Numbered from the stretch's first letter, positions 24,481 to 33,326 are shown. The stretch is 64,000 nucleotides of DNA from CAG-411 sp050875145 (GCA_050875145.1 JBNMLH010000004.1:171441-235440); one strand, 5' to 3'. Numbers and translations are program-made. Notes: a model not told the origin generated them from the sequence alone.

Positions 24481-26466
24481 ATGGATCATTTTGTTTTACA
24501 TTCCGAATATAAACCTACGGGGGATCAACCCGAGGCAATTGAAGCACTTGTTAATGGCTTTAAAGAAGGCAACCAGTTTCAAACACTATTAGGTGTAACG
24601 GGTTCTGGTAAGACATTTACGATGGCAAATATTATAGAAAAATTGAATAAACCTACGCTTGTGATTGCACATAATAAGACACTTGCGGCACAGTTATATG
24701 GGGAGTTTAAAGAATTTTTTCCAGAGAATGCAGTTGAATATTTTGTTTCCTATTATGATTATTATCAACCAGAGGCATATGTGCCATCTACAGATACTTA
24801 TATAGAAAAAGATTCTGCGGTGAATGATGAGATTGATAAACTTCGTCATTCTGCTACCTCAGCATTGATGGAGCGAAAAGATGTTATTATCATAGCCAGT
24901 GTGTCTTGTATTTATGGATTAGGTAGTCCGGAATTTTATCAGAATATGACAATGTCTCTTCGACCTGGGATGGAGAAGGACAGGGATGAGATGCTGCGAA
25001 AATTAGTGGATATGCAGTATAGCCGAAGTGAGATGGATTTTAAACGTGGTACTTTTCGTGTGCGTGGTGATGTAGTAGAGATTTTTATGGCAAATCAGAC
25101 AGATACAGCCATTCGAGTGGAATTTTTTGGAGACGAAATTGATCGCCTGACAGAGATTGATGTGTTGACAGGCAATGTAAAATACGAACTTTCCCATGCA
25201 CATATTTATCCGGCTTCCCATTATGTAGTAGAACCAGACCGTATGGAGCCAGCATTGGCAGCCATTGAAGCGGAGATGCGGGAACAGGCGGAATCGTTTC
25301 GGCATGAGGGAAAATTGCTAGAGGCGCAACGCATTACCGAACGAACACAGTTTGATATAGAAATGTTGCGTGAGACAGGTTTTTGCTCTGGTATTGAGAA
25401 CTATTCCAGACATTTGACAGGGCTGGAGCCGGGACAACCTCCATTTACGTTGATTGATTTCTTCCCAGATGACTTTTTGATTTTGGTGGATGAATCGCAT
25501 ATTACGATTCCACAGATACGAGGAATGTATGCAGGAGACCAGTCGCGTAAATCAACATTAGTAGACTATGGTTTCCGTCTGCCTTCTGCAAAAGATAACC
25601 GTCCGTTAAACTTTCAGGAATTTGAAAGCAAAATCGACCAGATGTTATTTGTATCTGCCACACCTTCCGTATATGAGGAAGAACACGAATTGTTCCGCAC
25701 AGAGCAGATTATCCGTCCAACGGGATTATTAGACCCACCAATTGAGGTGCGTCCAGTTGCAGGACAGGTAGACGATTTAGTGGGAGAGATACGAAAAGAA
25801 ACGAAGAATCACAATAAAGTTCTGGTAACAACACTGACGAAGAAAATGGCAGAAGATTTGACTGACTATTTGCGTGAAATTGGTGTACGAGTGAAATACC
25901 TGCATTCGGACATTGATACACTGGAAAGATCTGAGATTATCAGAGATATGCGAATGGATGTATTTGATGTATTAGTAGGTATCAACTTGTTGCGAGAAGG
26001 TTTGGATATTCCAGAGATTACATTGGTTGCTATTTTAGATGCAGACAAAGAGGGATTTTTACGTTCGGAAACATCCTTGATTCAGACTGTTGGACGAGCC
26101 GCCAGAAATGCAGAGGGACATGTTATCATGTATGCAGATACCTGGACGGATTCTATGCGAAAAGCCATTGAAGAAACGGAACGAAGAAGAAAGATTCAGC
26201 AGGCGTACAATGAAGCACATGGTATTACCCCTACTACAATTAAAAAGGCGGTCAGAGATTTGATTCGCATTTCAAAGAAAGTAGAAGTGCAGAGTCTGGA
26301 TATGGAAAAAGACCCAGAATCTATGAGTAAGAAAGAGTTGGAGGCTGCGATAAAGATGATTACGAAAAAGATGCATACAGCGGCAGCAGAATTGGATTTT
26401 GAAGTTGCAGCCCAGCTTCGTGACCAGATGATAGAGTTAAAACAACAATTGTTAGAAATGGAGTAA
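24481..26466 (+). CDS. uvrB: Excinuclease ABC subunit B
   Basis: 661 aa from the ATG at 24481, with GGAGG ten bases upstream. It is the helicase-like damage-verification subunit of nucleotide excision repair. The Walker A motif is GVTGSGKT and the beta-hairpin region has YYDYYQPEAYVPSTDTYIEK. Helicase motifs VDESH and QTVGRAARN and a C-terminal UVR motif (AAELDFEVAAQLRDQMIELK) are present. Length and motif order are normal. uvrA follows after 17 bp, so the two form an operon. Confidence 0.97.
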   Translation: MDHFVLHSEYKPTGDQPEAIEALVNGFKEGNQFQTLLGVTGSGKTFTMANIIEKLNKPTLVIAHNKTLAAQLYGEFKEFFPENAVEYFVSYYDYYQPEAYVPSTDTYIEKDSAVNDEIDKLRHSATSALMERKDVIIIASVSCIYGLGSPEFYQNMTMSLRPGMEKDRDEMLRKLVDMQYSRSEMDFKRGTFRVRGDVVEIFMANQTDTAIRVEFFGDEIDRLTEIDVLTGNVKYELSHAHIYPASHYVVEPDRMEPALAAIEAEMREQAESFRHEGKLLEAQRITERTQFDIEMLRETGFCSGIENYSRHLTGLEPGQPPFTLIDFFPDDFLILVDESHITIPQIRGMYAGDQSRKSTLVDYGFRLPSAKDNRPLNFQEFESKIDQMLFVSATPSVYEEEHELFRTEQIIRPTGLLDPPIEVRPVAGQVDDLVGEIRKETKNHNKVLVTTLTKKMAEDLTDYLREIGVRVKYLHSDIDTLERSEIIRDMRMDVFDVLVGINLLREGLDIPEITLVAILDADKEGFLRSETSLIQTVGRAARNAEGHVIMYADTWTDSMRKAIEETERRRKIQQAYNEAHGITPTTIKKAVRDLIRISKKVEVQSLDMEKDPESMSKKELEAAIKMITKKMHTAAAELDFEVAAQLRDQMIELKQQLLEME

Positions 26467-26483
26467 TAAGAGAGGAAAGTAAC

Positions 26484-29306
26484 ATGGAACGAAAAAAATA
26501 TATCACCATTCGAGGAGCAAAAGAACATAATTTGAAAAATGTTAATTTACAGATTCCGAGAGACGAATTTGTTGTATTTACTGGATTAAGTGGTTCTGGA
26601 AAATCTTCTTTAGCATTTGATACAATTTATGCGGAAGGGCAAAGAAGATACATGGAGTCCCTATCATCTTATGCTCGTATGTTTTTGGGACAGATGGAAA
26701 AGCCACAGGTGGAAAGTATAGAAGGACTCTCTCCGGCTATTTCCATTGACCAGAAATCTACCAATCGAAATCCACGTTCAACGGTAGGTACTGTGACAGA
26801 AATCTATGACTATTTTCGATTACTGTATGCTCGAATCGGTATTCCACATTGTCCAAAATGTGGAAAGGTGATTAAACACCAGACAGTCGATCAGATGGTG
26901 GATGAAATTTTGCAGCTTCCAGAACGCACCAAGATTCAGCTTCTTGCTCCTGTTGTACGGGGAAGAAAAGGAACCCATGTAAAAGTTTTTGAAAAGGCAA
27001 AAAAGAGTGGTTATGTTCGTGTCATTGTAGATGGCAATCAATATGATCTGTCAGAGGAGATTTCTTTAGATAAAAATATCAAGCATAACATTGAGATTGT
27101 AGTAGACCGTTTGGTAATAAAAGAAGGTTTGGAACAGCGTTTGACAGATTCGGTGGAAAACGTTATGAAATTGGCAGAAGGACTTATGATAGTCGATGTA
27201 ATCGGGCAAAAGCCTATGAACTTTAGCCAGAGTTTTGCCTGCCCGGATTGTGGAATCAGTGTGGATGAAATTGAACCAAGAAGTTTTTCATTTAATAATC
27301 CTTTTGGTGCTTGTCCTGTTTGTCATGGTATTGGTATTCGTATGGAGTTTTCAGAAGAACTGATTATTCCGGATAAAAGCCTTAGTATTGCAGAGGGAGC
27401 CATTGCAGTGCTTGGATGGCAGTCGGCAACAGACCCAAGCAGTTATACGGGTTCTATATTAACAGCCCTTGCAAAAGAGTTTCAATTTGACTTAAATACA
27501 CCGTATGAGGAACTTTCAGAAGAAGTCAGACATATGTTGATATATGGAACAGACCGACTTGTAAAAGTATATTACAAGGGACAACGAGGAGAGGGCGTAT
27601 ATGATGTAGTCTTTGAAGGAATCCTTGCTAATGTTCGCAGACGTTATCGAGAGACTGGGTCAGAATACACCAAACAAGAATATGAGTCATTTATGGAAAT
27701 CAACAACTGCCAGGAATGTGGTGGAAAAAGATTAAAGAAGGAATCCTTGGCGGTTACGGTAGGCGATAAAAATATTGCAGATGTGACAGAACTATCTATT
27801 TCTGAATTACAAAAGTTTCTTCAGGGGCTTACTTTAACAGAACAACAGGAAAAAATTGGAAAGTTAGTATTACGAGAAATCAATGCAAGAGTCGGCTTTT
27901 TGATGGATGTTGGATTGGATTACCTTACTTTATCTAGAGCCACAGGAACCTTATCTGGTGGCGAGGCACAGCGTATTCGTCTGGCAACACAGATTGGTTC
28001 TGGATTGGTAGGTGTGCTTTATATTTTGGATGAACCAAGTATCGGTTTGCATCAGAGAGACAACGACAAGTTGTTATTAACCTTAAAGCATTTAAGAGAT
28101 TTGGGAAATACATTAATCGTAGTGGAACATGATGAGGATACTATGTTTGCAGCGGATCATATTGTGGATATTGGACCGGGAGCAGGAAAACTTGGTGGAG
28201 AAGTGATTGCACAGGGAACGGCACAGGAAATTATGGAAAATCCAAATTCAATTACGGGAGCGTATTTGAGTCACCGTATTGAAATACCAGTACCGAAAGA
28301 GCGAAGAAAGCCAACAGGATTTTTAAAGATAAAAGGTGCCAGACAGAATAATTTGAAAAATATCAATGTAGATATTCCTTTAGGAATTATGACTTGTGTA
28401 ACAGGTGTTTCTGGTTCTGGAAAAAGTTCTTTAGTGAATGAAATCTTATATAAAACATTAGCAAAAAAATTAAATCGTGCCAGATGTATTCCTGGTTTGC
28501 ATAAGACGATTGAGGGAGTAGAGCAGTTAGACAAAGTCATTGCTATTGACCAGTCTCCAATCGGAAGAACTCCACGTTCCAATCCGGCTACCTATACGGG
28601 GGTATTTGATATGATACGTGAATTATTTGCCACAACAGCAGATGCAAAAGCAAGAGGATATAGCAAAGGACGTTTCAGTTTTAATGTCAAAGGCGGTCGT
28701 TGCGAGGCATGTAGTGGAGATGGTATCAATAAAATAGAAATGAACTTTTTACCAGATGTATATGTAACTTGCGAAGTGTGTGGTGGAAAGCGATACAATC
28801 GAGAGACATTGGAAGTAAAATACAAGGGAAAGAGTATTTTTGATGTGTTGGATATGACAGTAGAAGAAGCACTTCCGTTTTTCGAGAATATCCCACGTAT
28901 CCGCAATAAGTTGCAAACCTTGTATGATGTAGGACTTTCTTATGTAAAACTGGGACAACCGTCTACTACATTATCAGGTGGGGAAGCACAACGTATCAAA
29001 TTGGCTACAGAACTTAGTCGAAGAAGTACAGGAAAGACCATTTATATTTTGGATGAACCAACTACAGGATTGCATTTTGCAGATGTGCATAAATTAGTGG
29101 AGATTTTAAGAAAACTTTCTGATGGTGGAAATACGGTCGTGGTTATTGAACACAATTTAGATGTGATTAAGACCGCAGATTATATTATTGATATTGGACC
29201 AGAAGGTGGCGATAAAGGCGGTACTGTGATTGCGAAGGGTACGCCGGAACAGGTAGCCAAAAAGGAAGAATCCTATACCGGTCAATATGTAAAGAAGTAT
29301 TTATAA
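26484..29306 (+). CDS. uvrA: Excinuclease ABC subunit A
   Basis: 940 aa, the dimeric damage-recognition ATPase of nucleotide excision repair. Two ABC modules have Walker A motifs GLSGSGKSS and GVSGSGKSS and signatures LSGGEAQRI twice. Zinc-binding CPKCG and CEACSGDG...CEVCGGKRY modules are intact. It starts with AGAGGAAAG before the ATG, 17 bp after uvrB. Confidence 0.97.
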   Translation: MERKKYITIRGAKEHNLKNVNLQIPRDEFVVFTGLSGSGKSSLAFDTIYAEGQRRYMESLSSYARMFLGQMEKPQVESIEGLSPAISIDQKSTNRNPRSTVGTVTEIYDYFRLLYARIGIPHCPKCGKVIKHQTVDQMVDEILQLPERTKIQLLAPVVRGRKGTHVKVFEKAKKSGYVRVIVDGNQYDLSEEISLDKNIKHNIEIVVDRLVIKEGLEQRLTDSVENVMKLAEGLMIVDVIGQKPMNFSQSFACPDCGISVDEIEPRSFSFNNPFGACPVCHGIGIRMEFSEELIIPDKSLSIAEGAIAVLGWQSATDPSSYTGSILTALAKEFQFDLNTPYEELSEEVRHMLIYGTDRLVKVYYKGQRGEGVYDVVFEGILANVRRRYRETGSEYTKQEYESFMEINNCQECGGKRLKKESLAVTVGDKNIADVTELSISELQKFLQGLTLTEQQEKIGKLVLREINARVGFLMDVGLDYLTLSRATGTLSGGEAQRIRLATQIGSGLVGVLYILDEPSIGLHQRDNDKLLLTLKHLRDLGNTLIVVEHDEDTMFAADHIVDIGPGAGKLGGEVIAQGTAQEIMENPNSITGAYLSHRIEIPVPKERRKPTGFLKIKGARQNNLKNINVDIPLGIMTCVTGVSGSGKSSLVNEILYKTLAKKLNRARCIPGLHKTIEGVEQLDKVIAIDQSPIGRTPRSNPATYTGVFDMIRELFATTADAKARGYSKGRFSFNVKGGRCEACSGDGINKIEMNFLPDVYVTCEVCGGKRYNRETLEVKYKGKSIFDVLDMTVEEALPFFENIPRIRNKLQTLYDVGLSYVKLGQPSTTLSGGEAQRIKLATELSRRSTGKTIYILDEPTTGLHFADVHKLVEILRKLSDGGNTVVVIEHNLDVIKTADYIIDIGPEGGDKGGTVIAKGTPEQVAKKEESYTGQYVKKYL

Positions 29307-29353
29307 TTACATTTCAAATGTGAAGGATGGGGTTCGCATAAAGTTGTAAAAAT

Positions 29354-29414
29354 AAAAGTTATCGTATTGGCAACATATAGCTTTGAAGCAATGTGCCGAT
29401 AGGATAACTTTTTT
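29354..29414 (+). terminator. Terminator of uvrBA
   Basis: AAAAGTTATC...TTGGCA-CAT opposite ATG-TGCC...GATAACTT followed by TTTTT, about 45 bp after the uvrA stop. Confidence 0.8.
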
Positions 29415-29429
29415 ACTTACTATGAAAGT

Positions 29430-29540
29430 GTTGTCAAACGTCTATGCTTCGTGCAAGCTCGCTTGCTAAAAATTATAGACAGTTGACAACCTAATCGTAT
29501 GAAGCAAGTAGCCCGGTTTTTGGGCGGATTGCGAGTTCGG
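29430..29540. repeat. Structured intergenic repeat with GCAAGTAGC tail
   Basis: The arms GTTGTCAAACGTCTAT (29430-29445) and ATAGACAGTTGACAAC (29475-29490) enclose GCAAGCTCGCTTGC. Then come GAAGCAAGTAGC (29501-29512) and, after the small hairpin GCCCGG-TTTTT-GGGC, GGATTGCGAG. The order of long arms, inner hairpin and GCAAGTAGC...ATTGCGA tail is the same as at 19434-19646. Confidence 0.6.
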
Positions 29541-29645
29541 GCAGATATGGACTTGTCCACTTTGTTCTTCTAATAAAAAATATTATAAATAAAAAATATA
29601 CGAATATACGGGAGTATAAGTATGATATTTTTGGACAAAATAAAA

Positions 29646-29674
29646 ATGTAACAATTTAGTATAAAAAGTTACAT
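29646..29674 (+). repeat. Left inverted recombination site of the predicted invertible segment
   Basis: 29 bp: arm ATGTAACAAT, central TTAGTATAA, arm AAAGTTACAT. Its first 18 and last 7 bases are identical to the reverse complement of the site at 30845-30873 (25 of 29). The 8-bp core TTAGTATA is therefore in opposite orientation at the two sites, as needed for inversion by a tyrosine recombinase. Confidence 0.85.
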
Positions 29675-29878
29675 TCTAGCGTTTTTTTCCTCTTTTTTAT
29701 CTTTACACAATCTATATTGAATCATTTTCCTGATTACTTTATAGTAAATGAATATTTTTTTTGAAAATTTGTAAGGGTGTCTTTTCGGTGTAAAAAAAGT
29801 TCTGTTCAAGTTTTACCAAAAGGCTTGTATGGCAACAAAGTTATGGAACCCATCTGTTGTCTGTCTAAAATATATAGC

Positions 29879-29985
29879 AATAGGTATATTTCACCTATTT
29901 TATAGGGAATGCATATATATAATCGCAACAGGCTACGAAGAACATTCTCAAAAGCAACAGTACAAAACAGGTGAAATAACCTATT
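29879..29985. repeat. Second, smaller inverted-site pair inside the segment
   Basis: AATAGGT-ATATTTC-ACCTATT (29879-29899) and, inverted, AACAGGT-GAAATA-ACCTATT (29966-29985). Each is itself a dyad. Flanking similarity (TGTCTGTCxAAAAT near 29857-29870 and its inverse near 30003-30016) extends the arms. It may be a hairpin or a second recombination site pair around 66 bp. Confidence 0.5.
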
Positions 29986-30064
29986 TAATTTAAGGGAATT
30001 TTGACAGACACAGTAGTTATAGATAAAAGTAGCAGGTTCTAATTATTTTAGGAACATACTTAAT

Positions 30065-30643
30065 CTACAAGTTAATTTTTGAAAATAACTGATCCTTGTC
30101 ATCCTGGTCGATGCATAAATATCGTTTGGTAATGGCATAGGAGGAATGGTTAAATATAGTCATAAGTAATGCCGGTTCTGTACCTTCTCTCCAAGCTTGA
30201 TAACCAAAGGTTTTTCGTAAGGAGTGGCAACTGATATGTTCTTCTAGTCCCAATACATCTACCGCATCTTTTATAATGCGAAATGCCTGTACTCTGCTGA
30301 TAGGCTTATTGCCACTTTTTCTACTATTAAAAATGTAAGTTTCACTTTGATAGTCTTTCATAGTTTCCTTATATAGTAATAATGCTTTTTTCACCGCATC
30401 ATTTAAAAGAATAATGGTGTTTTTTTGTGTCTTTTGCTCTGTGAGATAAATGTGGGAATAAAAATCTTGCTTTTCTTCGTTGTAAACATCCTTCCATTTC
30501 AAATGTAGTAAATCGCTAATACGCAGTGCTGTGTTTAAACCAACTGTAATAAGTGCATAATTACGATACTCCATTTTGTTATAAAAATAATTTTTTAATT
30601 TCTGAATGTCTTCTTTTTTCTTTAAGGGCTGGCTTGTACTCAT
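30065..30643 (-). CDS. Small tyrosine recombinase (FimB/RecV-like invertase)
   Basis: 192 aa from the ATG at 30643 (MSTSQPLKKK); a GTG at 30652 is an alternative. It consists almost entirely of the catalytic domain of tyrosine recombinases. The catalytic set is Arg41 (TALRISDLL), a Lys near 71, HSLRKTFG (His140, Arg143), NHSS (His166 at the second His position) and Tyr175 (TKRYLCI). It lacks the N-terminal core-binding domain of XerC/D and phage integrases; this size is typical of fimbrial-type invertases and of C. difficile RecV. It is enclosed by inverted sites and so is the obvious enzyme for inverting the segment. Phage integrase is unlikely because no phage genes are near. Confidence 0.87.
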   Translation of the reverse strand: MSTSQPLKKKEDIQKLKNYFYNKMEYRNYALITVGLNTALRISDLLHLKWKDVYNEEKQDFYSHIYLTEQKTQKNTIILLNDAVKKALLLYKETMKDYQSETYIFNSRKSGNKPISRVQAFRIIKDAVDVLGLEEHISCHSLRKTFGYQAWREGTEPALLMTIFNHSSYAITKRYLCIDQDDKDQLFSKINL

Positions 30644-30681
30644 TCTTATCACTCGCTTTCTTTTATGCTAGGTTCCTGCAA

Positions 30682-30712
30682 GGCAGAAATAATGCCTGTT
30701 CTGCCGTTTTTA
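30682..30712 (+). terminator. Plus-strand terminator-like hairpin inside the invertible segment
   Basis: GGCAGAA (30682-30688) and TTCTGCC (30699-30705) followed by GTTTTTAA. The T run exists only on the plus strand, so it would stop left-to-right transcripts in the present orientation but not after inversion. On the minus strand it lies in the recombinase leader. Confidence 0.6.
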
Positions 30713-30784
30713 ACTTTCTCATTAATATTCACTTTTTGGAAAAATATTTATAAATTCTGTGTCCGTTTGTTTATTCTCTGGTAA

Positions 30785-30813
30785 AATATAGTCTTTATTT
30801 GTCGAATTTTCAA
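30785..30813 (-). promoter_or_regulatory. Promoter of the recombinase gene
   Basis: Minus strand TTGAAA (30808-30813), 17-bp spacer, TATATT (30785-30790). It lies inside the invertible segment, so recombinase expression does not depend on orientation. Confidence 0.6.
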
Positions 30814-30844
30814 GAATAATTTTTACAATATAAGTTTTGGACCT

Positions 30845-30873
30845 ATGTAACAATCTATACTAAATTGTTACAT
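30845..30873 (-). repeat. Right inverted recombination site of the predicted invertible segment
   Basis: 29 bp: ATGTAACAAT, central CTATACTAA, ATTGTTACAT; the 10-bp arms are perfectly inverted. Opposite in orientation to 29646-29674. It lies 73 bp before the csrA start, and the core contains TATACT, a possible -10 box for rightward transcription. Confidence 0.85.
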
Positions 30874-30946
30874 TGCGAGGATACAAACTAGTTTTTATCT
30901 TACCTTTAAAACTTGGAGTTCTTTCAAAACAGGGAGGTTGAGGCTT

Positions 30947-31243
30947 ATGTTGAAACTAACAATCAAACCAGGAGAGTACATCAATATCGGAGAGGATATT
31001 CGAGTTGTATTTTCTGGTGGTTCTGCAAATAATATGCATATTTTGGTGGATGCACCAAGAGAAATGAATATTGTGAGAAGTGGTGTCCTAAAGAAAACAC
31101 TTCCAGAAGAAGAACGAAGAAAAATTCGTACTTATCACAAGGAGGCAGACCTTTCCGAGAATGCAAAAGCACAGATTCAAAGAATTGTAACAAAGGATCG
31201 GTTTGAAAGAAAGCAGAGAGAAGCCTTGCAAAAAAATAGGTAA
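30947..31243 (+). CDS. csrA: CsrA translational regulator, C-terminally extended
   Basis: 98 aa from the ATG at 30947, which has AGGGAGG nine bases upstream. Residues 1-45 are the CsrA fold (MLKLTIKPGEYINIGEDIRV, VDAPREMNIVR). The rest is a charged helical extension of about 45 residues, beyond the usual 60-75 aa. CsrA binds GGA-containing hairpins in mRNA leaders and in Firmicutes represses flagellin translation. Candidate sites lie in the flagellin leader directly downstream. fliW, the usual neighbour that antagonises CsrA, is absent here; the upstream side is instead the invertible segment. Confidence 0.9.
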   Translation: MLKLTIKPGEYINIGEDIRVVFSGGSANNMHILVDAPREMNIVRSGVLKKTLPEEERRKIRTYHKEADLSENAKAQIQRIVTKDRFERKQREALQKNR

Positions 31244-31246
31244 TAC

Positions 31247-31279
31247 ACCAGTGGCAAGTTTACCCGGGGGGTCACTGGT
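31247..31279 (+). terminator. Attenuator-like hairpin between csrA and flagellin
   Basis: ACCAGTG (31247-31253) pairs with CACTGGT (31273-31279), followed by TATTATATAG. The T tract is imperfect, so it could be a partial terminator or a processing site that sets the csrA-to-flagellin ratio. Confidence 0.5.
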
Positions 31280-31325
31280 TATTATATAGAAGCTCAAAAA
31301 GAGCTGGAAACTACAAAGACAAGCA

Positions 31326-31376
31326 CCTGCACGGATGCGGGGAAGCCCGGCAAGACCGGGGCAATTAAAGGAGGAA
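31326..31376 (+). promoter_or_regulatory. Candidate CsrA-binding sites in the flagellin leader
   Basis: Hairpin CCTGCA-CGGA-TGCGGG (31326-31341) puts GGA in a four-base loop within GCACGGATGC, close to the CsrA consensus. A second stem, GCCCGG-CAAGA-CCGGG (31345-31360), follows. The Shine-Dalgarno AAAGGAGGAA (31367-31376) supplies a second GGA site, as in the B. subtilis hag leader. Confidence 0.7.
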
Positions 31377-31381
31377 TTATT

Positions 31382-33304
31382 ATGGGTATGGTAGTACAAC
31401 ACAACATGAGCGCAATGAACGCAAACAGAAACTTAGGAGTAACAGCAGGAAATCTTGCTAAATCAACAGAGAAGTTATCATCTGGTTATAAGATTAACCG
31501 TGCTGGTGATAACGCTGCTGGACTTGCTATTTCTGAAAAAATGAGAGGGCAGATCAGAGGTTTGGATCAGGCTTCTTCTAATGCAGAAGATGGTATTTCA
31601 ATGATCCAGACAGCAGAAGGTGCATTAACTGAAACACACAGCATCTTACAGAGAATGCGTGAATTAGCTGTACAGGCTTCATCAGATACCAATACAGATG
31701 ATGATAGAACACAGATTCAGAACGAAATCGATCAGTTGACACAGGAAGTAGACAGAATTGCAACTACTACTGAGTTCAACACAAAGAAATTGATTGATGG
31801 TTCAGCAAAAGGTGCAGTTACAGAAAAAGCTGGAAAGGCAAGTGTAGACTCTACTTTTGCAAACAGTAATGTAAGTGCTGAAATTACAACAGACAGTTCT
31901 AAAAAGGCTGCGTTTACAGATGTCATTCGTATTGAAGTTACAGAAGATTTTAGTGCTGGAAAATCAACAGCAAACTCTAACAAATATACAGAAACAGAGC
32001 TTGAGGCTGCATTGGTGGCTGGCGGAACTACTGGTGCAGGTGCAAAATCAACAGACTTAGCAACAGCAAAGACTACAAATGCAACAGCATTAGATGGTAA
32101 GACAACAGCGTTACAAGATGCTAAGAATGATGTGACTAAAGCAGAAGACGATTTAAAAGAAGCTATTAAGGCATCACTGGCAGGTGCAGTTACTGATACT
32201 ACAAATGCGAAAGCAGGCGCATTAAATAAGGGTATTTCAGAAGAAGATTTGCAGAAAGCTGTAGATGCATATGTAGATGCATATGTAGATGCTTTAGGCT
32301 CTAATGGAAGTACAGCAACAGGTACTCAGGTAACAGCCGCTGATACTGCGTTAAAGGCTTTGTATGCAGCAGATGCTGGAACAAAGAATTCTGGTACTGC
32401 TACACAGGATGATGTGATTGCTAAAATTAAAGCCCTTTCTGATAAGAAAGCAGCATTAGTAACTGCACAGTCAGAGTATGATACAGCAAAGAAGAATTCA
32501 GATATTGTAAATGATGATGAGCTTGTAGGTGCGTATATTGCTAAAAAGCAGGCGGACAAAGCATTAGCAGCAGAAACAAAAGGAACAGAGGCGTATGCGA
32601 AAGCAGAAGAAAACGCTAAAAATGCAGAAAAAGCACTTGATGAAGTGAATAAGTCTAAGTCAGTTTTGAATGTGACAGATTTGTTTGGAAATTCAAGTGA
32701 TACGTCAAAATTTGAAATTAGTTCTAAAGTAGATGAGGATAACAACTTAACTCTTACCTTAAAGAACAAAGAAGGTGATGATACTGTTATCACAATCAGC
32801 AATGCGGATAAGATGAAAGCTGGCGATGTTATTACTATTACTGCAAAAGAAATGGTAGAGACAGAGCAGGCTCCTACAGGAAAAGACGCATTCCGTCTTC
32901 AGGTTGGTGCAAATGCAGGTCAGGAAGTTATGCTTGGAATTAATTCTATGAAAGCAAAAGACCTTAACATTGTACAGACAAAAGATGGTGTAGAAGGTAA
33001 AGCTTTGGATGTAACAAACCAGGCATCTGCTTCTTTGGCAGTAAATGCTTACGATATGGCTATTCAGAGTGTATCTACTGAGAGAGCAAAACTTGGAGCT
33101 ACTCAGAACAGATTAGAGCATACTATCTCTAACTTAGATACTTCAAGCGAGAACTTACAGTCAGCAGAGTCAAGCTTGAGAGATACAGATATGGCAGAAG
33201 AAATGACCCGCTACTCAAAGAGCAATATCTTACAACAGGCTGGTCAGTCAATGCTTGCTCAGGCAAATCAGTCAACACAGGGTGTATTGAACTTATTAGG
33301 ATAA
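31382..33304 (+). CDS. fliC: Flagellin
   Basis: 640 aa. The N-terminal D0/D1 region (1-140) has VVQHNMSAMNANRNLGVTAG, KLSSGYKINRAGDNAAGLAI and LQRMRELAVQ, the segment contacted by TLR5. The C-terminal region ends in QSMLAQANQSTQGVLNLL. The central 360 residues are Ala/Lys/Asp-rich and largely helical, replacing the usual D2/D3 with a variable domain. It resembles the Lachnospiraceae flagellins that are immunodominant in Crohn's disease. AGGAGG is seven bases before the ATG. No sigma-28 box (TAAA-N15-GCCGATAA) was found in the 500 bp upstream, so transcription may start before csrA or in the invertible segment. Confidence 0.96.
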   Translation: MGMVVQHNMSAMNANRNLGVTAGNLAKSTEKLSSGYKINRAGDNAAGLAISEKMRGQIRGLDQASSNAEDGISMIQTAEGALTETHSILQRMRELAVQASSDTNTDDDRTQIQNEIDQLTQEVDRIATTTEFNTKKLIDGSAKGAVTEKAGKASVDSTFANSNVSAEITTDSSKKAAFTDVIRIEVTEDFSAGKSTANSNKYTETELEAALVAGGTTGAGAKSTDLATAKTTNATALDGKTTALQDAKNDVTKAEDDLKEAIKASLAGAVTDTTNAKAGALNKGISEEDLQKAVDAYVDAYVDALGSNGSTATGTQVTAADTALKALYAADAGTKNSGTATQDDVIAKIKALSDKKAALVTAQSEYDTAKKNSDIVNDDELVGAYIAKKQADKALAAETKGTEAYAKAEENAKNAEKALDEVNKSKSVLNVTDLFGNSSDTSKFEISSKVDEDNNLTLTLKNKEGDDTVITISNADKMKAGDVITITAKEMVETEQAPTGKDAFRLQVGANAGQEVMLGINSMKAKDLNIVQTKDGVEGKALDVTNQASASLAVNAYDMAIQSVSTERAKLGATQNRLEHTISNLDTSSENLQSAESSLRDTDMAEEMTRYSKSNILQQAGQSMLAQANQSTQGVLNLLG

Positions 33305-33326
33305 TTGAGTTCTTTGACAATAAAAT

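Larger units (their letters stand above)
29646..30873. mobile_element. Predicted 1.2-kb invertible DNA segment carrying its own recombinase
   Basis: It is bounded by the 29-bp inverted sites and holds the tyrosine recombinase gene, its promoter (30785-30813), a plus-strand terminator-like hairpin (30682-30712) and about 390 bp of non-coding DNA on the left. It lies directly upstream of csrA and flagellin. Inversion would swap the sequence in front of csrA and turn the recombinase to read toward it. The stretch 29675-30064 also holds a smaller inverted pair (29879-29899 and 29966-29985). The element resembles fim- and RecV-type phase-variation modules; the inversion itself is not demonstrated. 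Confidence 0.75.

Noticed and set aside
29377..29402. Sigma-28-like promoter TATA-N15-GCCGATAG
   Set aside because: It lies within the uvrA terminator hairpin, outside the invertible segment and over 1.5 kb from csrA and 2 kb from flagellin, reading against the recombinase gene; the match is probably chance.
30837..30861. Promoter TTGGAC/TATACT across the right recombination site
   Set aside because: The spacing is only 13 bp. TATACT may still be a -10 box, but no matching -35 was found, so it was not listed as a promoter.
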